Assembly: GCA_903828515.1 (NCBI GenBank)
Contig: CAIKMD010000002.1
Location: 62,001 to 126,000 of the forward strand
From: an uncultured Rhodospirillales bacterium
Lineage (GTDB): Bacteria > Pseudomonadota > Alphaproteobacteria > ATCC43930 > CGMCC-115725
DNA: 64,000 nucleotides
Direction of reading: 5' to 3'
Of the stretch, positions 61,790 to 64,000 are shown in pieces. The notes beneath the pieces were generated by a model. That model was not told the origin of the DNA and did not search any database. It saw only the letters and a list, made by a program, of their open reading frames with translations. How positions within the stretch are numbered: the stretch's first letter is position 1; each line of letters starts with the position of its first letter. The position numbers and the translations under genes were made by a program.

Positions 61790-62803
61790 ATGCCCTTTAA
61801 TAAATTGCTGCGCCTGCTCGCCGTCCTGCTGACATTCAGTCTCTTGAGCGCGGGTGTCTCGCGCGCCGACCCGGTCAAGATCCGTATCGGCTGGATTGCC
61901 GCGCCGGGGCAATTGGTCGCGATCATGTTCGAGCCGCCGGGCGTCGCCAAGCACAAGGGTGTCACCTATGACTGGGAGCCGATCCACTTCCAGGCCTCGC
62001 CCAACCAGATCACCTCGCTCGCCTCGGGCGATCTCGACATCGCGACACTCGGATTTTCCAGCGTCACGCTGGCGATCGAGAACGCGGGGATCAAGGATCT
62101 GCGCGTCATCGCCGACGAGTTCCAGAACGGCGCCAACGGCTATTTCTCGACGCTCTACGCGGTCTTGAAGGACTCGCCGATCAAGACGATCGAAGACCTG
62201 AAGGGCAAGGTGGTCGCGACCAACGGCATCGGTGCCGGCGTTCACATCCTGATGGTTGGCGGCTTGACCAAGCACGGCCTGGTCGACAAGCGCGATTACA
62301 CGACGATCGAAATCGCCTTCGCCAACATGCGCTCTGTGCTGGTCGAGAAGAAGGCCGACCTTATTACCGACACCTCGCCCTTTGCCTTCACGCCCGAGAT
62401 GCAGGCCGTGGCCCGCCCGCTCTTCGACGCGCGCGAGGGCTTCGGTCCGGCGGCGTTGTCGTTCTGGACCGCGCGGCAGGGGTTCCTTGAAAAGAACCAT
62501 GCGGCGGTGGTCGACCTGCTCGAGGATTACGTCCGCACCATCCGCTGGTACATGGACCCAGCCAATCACACGGTGGCGGTCGGCATCCTGGCGAAGTTCT
62601 TCAAACAGCCGCCCGAAACCTTCGATAGCTGGCTCTTCACCAAGAAGGACTGGTATCGCAGCCTCGACGCCTTGCCGGACATGGATGTGATTCAGTCGAA
62701 CATCGAGCTGACCAACAAGCTCGGCTTCATCAAGACCAACGTCAACATCAAGGATTACGGCGACCTGTCGCTGGTGAAGGAAGCGGCAGCGCGGGTCAAA
62801 TAG
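61790..62803 (+). CDS. ABC transporter substrate-binding protein, NMT1/SsuA-like
   Basis: The 337-residue protein has a signal peptide ending near residue 25 (FSLLSAGVSRA, then DPVKIRIGW). The GWIAAPGQLVAIMFEPPGVAKHKGVTYDWEPIHF opening, QITSLASGDLDIATLGFSSVTLAIENAG and GKVVATNGIGAGVHILMVGGLTKHG blocks are family-typical. It is divergent from the NicX-like operon and shares the promoter region at 61732-61758. No permease or ATPase is linked. It may recruit the permeases of another NMT1-type system. The stop overlaps the convergent amidohydrolase gene by 8 bases. Confidence 0.86.
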   Translation: MPFNKLLRLLAVLLTFSLLSAGVSRADPVKIRIGWIAAPGQLVAIMFEPPGVAKHKGVTYDWEPIHFQASPNQITSLASGDLDIATLGFSSVTLAIENAGIKDLRVIADEFQNGANGYFSTLYAVLKDSPIKTIEDLKGKVVATNGIGAGVHILMVGGLTKHGLVDKRDYTTIEIAFANMRSVLVEKKADLITDTSPFAFTPEMQAVARPLFDAREGFGPAALSFWTARQGFLEKNHAAVVDLLEDYVRTIRWYMDPANHTVAVGILAKFFKQPPETFDSWLFTKKDWYRSLDALPDMDVIQSNIELTNKLGFIKTNVNIKDYGDLSLVKEAAARVK

Positions 62804-63746
62804 CGACCGCGTAGCGCGGCAGCAGCATCGAGGCGTTGGCACGTGTGATCTGATCGAGCGTGCCTTCGCCGATGCCGCACTCGGTCAGCAGCCTTATATG
62901 TTCGGGCGCGCTGCGGAACGGGTAGTCCGTGCCGAACAGAAGCTGCGTTGCCGGCACCAACGGCATCAGTGCGCCGAGTGCGAAGCGGGTCGAAGCTTGT
63001 GCCATCTCGTAATAGAAGCGCTGCAGGATCGGCAACACGCCGTCGGGTACTGCCGCCTTGAGCGCCGGGTTGAGCGACGGCATGCGGATGAAGCGCTCGG
63101 CGATGAACGGCATGGTGCCGCCGCCATGCGAGAAGATGAAGCGGATGTTCGGATAGCGCAGGGCCGAGCCGCTGAAGACGAGGCGGGCGATAGCGCGCGA
63201 CGTGTCGGTCGCGAACTCGATCATCGTATCCGGAATGTCGGGCACGAGGTCGGTACAGCAATGCGGCGCCGCCGGATGAACGAACACGACGGCCTTGCGG
63301 CGGTCGAGCTCGGCAAAGAGCGGCGCGTAATGCGGATCGCCGAGCCAGCGATCGCCGATATTGGTCATCAGGCCGATGCCGTCGGCGCCGAGCGTCTCGA
63401 AGGCATAGTCCAACTCGGCGAGACTCGCGTCGATATGATTGATCGGCAGGGCGGCAAAGACGCCGAAGCGGCCGCGATGATCGCGCGCCAGTTGCGCCAT
63501 GTAGTCGTTGCCTTCGCGCGTGATCTTGATGGATTGCTCTTTGCCGCCGTCCCAGGTCTCGGGCGGATAGGGCAGCGACAGCATCGCCGCGCCGACGCCG
63601 CCTTGCCCCATATCGTCGATCGCCTTCTCCACCGACCATTTGGCGAGCGCGCCCGGATTGGCGCTGTTGGTGCCGAGATAGGCGAGGTGGCCCGGCGGGA
63701 CCGCGTGGTGATGAACGTCGATGCGGCGGTTTTGTGTGCTGGTCAA
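62796..63746 (-). CDS. Amidohydrolase family 2 protein (ACMSD / gamma-resorcylate decarboxylase-like)
   Basis: The 316-residue protein has the amidohydrolase-2 pattern: N-terminal RIDVHHHAVPPGHLAYL with His12 and His14 as metal ligands, the KAVVFVHPAAPH strand with a further His, FIFSHGGGTMPFIAERF, and the acidic GTDYPF step near residue 275. Relatives are decarboxylases such as 2-amino-3-carboxymuconate-6-semialdehyde decarboxylase (ACMSD) and gamma-resorcylate decarboxylase. With 3-hydroxyanthranilate dioxygenase encoded at 13510, an ACMSD-type reaction is a tempting but unproven idea, since the two are almost 50 kb apart. It converges with the binding-protein gene, overlapping by 8 bases. 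Confidence 0.88.
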   Translation of the reverse strand: MTSTQNRRIDVHHHAVPPGHLAYLGTNSANPGALAKWSVEKAIDDMGQGGVGAAMLSLPYPPETWDGGKEQSIKITREGNDYMAQLARDHRGRFGVFAALPINHIDASLAELDYAFETLGADGIGLMTNIGDRWLGDPHYAPLFAELDRRKAVVFVHPAAPHCCTDLVPDIPDTMIEFATDTSRAIARLVFSGSALRYPNIRFIFSHGGGTMPFIAERFIRMPSLNPALKAAVPDGVLPILQRFYYEMAQASTRFALGALMPLVPATQLLFGTDYPFRSAPEHIRLLTECGIGEGTLDQITRANASMLLPRYAVAI

Positions 63747-63853
63747 GGCGATTGTCTCCCTGGCCTCACTCTATCGGGATCGGCCGGGATATTCCATTTG
63801 CCGCGCGGCGATGCGTGGCTTAGTTTCGTCGGCCTTCGAGGTCGGGCGCGGTT

Positions 63854-64000
63854 ATGAGCTGGGATATCGCATCTCTCTTTTCCGATGATACGGAAGCCGA
63901 TCGCGCTTTCCGCGCCGAGGTTCGCGATTTCGTGCGCGACAACTGCCCGCCCGAACTGAAGCGCCATGGGTTCCGCATCGATCCGCCGGCGCTGAAGCCC
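63854..64000 (+). CDS. Acyl-CoA dehydrogenase, N-terminal part (cut by window edge)
   Basis: An ATG at 63854 opens a frame that runs to the window end, 49 codons without stop. The sequence MSWDIASLFSDDTEADRAF is followed by RAEVRDFVRDNCPPELKRHGF, which matches the N-terminal helix of acyl-CoA dehydrogenases. Such enzymes oxidise acyl-CoA thioesters with FAD. It is divergent from the amidohydrolase gene, 107 bases away. Function beyond family cannot be judged from this fragment. Confidence 0.75.
   Translation, partial: MSWDIASLFSDDTEADRAFRAEVRDFVRDNCPPELKRHGFRIDPPALKP

Noticed and set aside
62796-63746. Definite ACMSD assignment for the amidohydrolase
   Set aside because: The metal motifs fit several decarboxylases of this superfamily, and the dioxygenase that would supply its substrate is almost 50 kb away; only the family call is supported.

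Overview
The window is GC-rich, densely coded chromosomal DNA from what looks like an alphaproteobacterium. The support for this is high-GC codon use, the mix of TRAP, NMT1-type and molybdate-type binding proteins, a RecQ gene of standard layout, and a pair of REP-like palindromes of a type common in Alphaproteobacteria. I see no rRNA, tRNA, CRISPR array, phage gene, transposase or integrase. Genes fill almost everything, and only one gap exceeds 300 bases (6579-6886); it holds a large imperfect inverted repeat.

The dominant theme is breakdown of aromatic and N-heterocyclic compounds together with solute capture. Layout: 1-4.6 kb has a truncated luciferase-like monooxygenase, a phenol-hydroxylase-type flavoprotein, an NMT1-type binding protein and a zinc alcohol dehydrogenase. 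4.6-11.4 kb has modA with a ModE-like box, a DctP-like binding protein divergent from a Rieske oxygenase / class III extradiol dioxygenase / MarR operon, a second ModA-like protein and a carboxymuconolactone-decarboxylase-like protein. 11.5-22.7 kb has a LysR regulator divergent from an operon with a DapA-family lyase, a very well conserved 3-hydroxyanthranilate 3,4-dioxygenase, an acyl-CoA-dehydrogenase-fold monooxygenase, a beta-propeller-like protein and a peptide-type ABC transporter. The two ATPases of that transporter lie on the opposite strand behind a RidA-family gene.

From 22.8 to 31.8 kb there are a VOC protein, RecQ, an MmgE/PrpD protein, a SnoaL-like protein, a pair of MetE-like proteins, and a second DctP-like protein next to a second Rieske oxygenase. 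From 31.9 to 44.1 kb there are an iron-type ABC permease and binding protein without an ATPase, a double hybrid histidine kinase of about 1420 residues, a cNMP-binding / thioredoxin-reductase-like fusion divergent from a UBP-type zinc finger protein, a small membrane protein, a salicylate-hydroxylase-like enzyme and a LysR regulator. From 44.3 to 53.8 kb a nine-gene unit on the plus strand encodes an alpha/beta hydrolase, another ATPase-less ABC pair, a SnoaL-like protein, a luciferase-like monooxygenase, a metallo-beta-lactamase-fold protein, a xanthine-dehydrogenase-type large subunit and a FAS1-like dehydratase.

From 53.9 to 64 kb, after the REP-like pair, come two luciferase-like monooxygenases and then, reading leftward from 61.7 kb, a NicX-like 2,5-dihydroxypyridine dioxygenase tightly linked to a complete OsmU/YehZYXW-type betaine transporter and a DUF5996 protein. 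An NMT1-type binding protein, an ACMSD-like amidohydrolase and the start of an acyl-CoA dehydrogenase close the window. The most promising candidates for an undescribed system are the NicX plus betaine-transporter operon, the nine-gene catabolic operon, the 3-hydroxyanthranilate cluster, and the reductase-like fusion paired with the UBP zinc finger.
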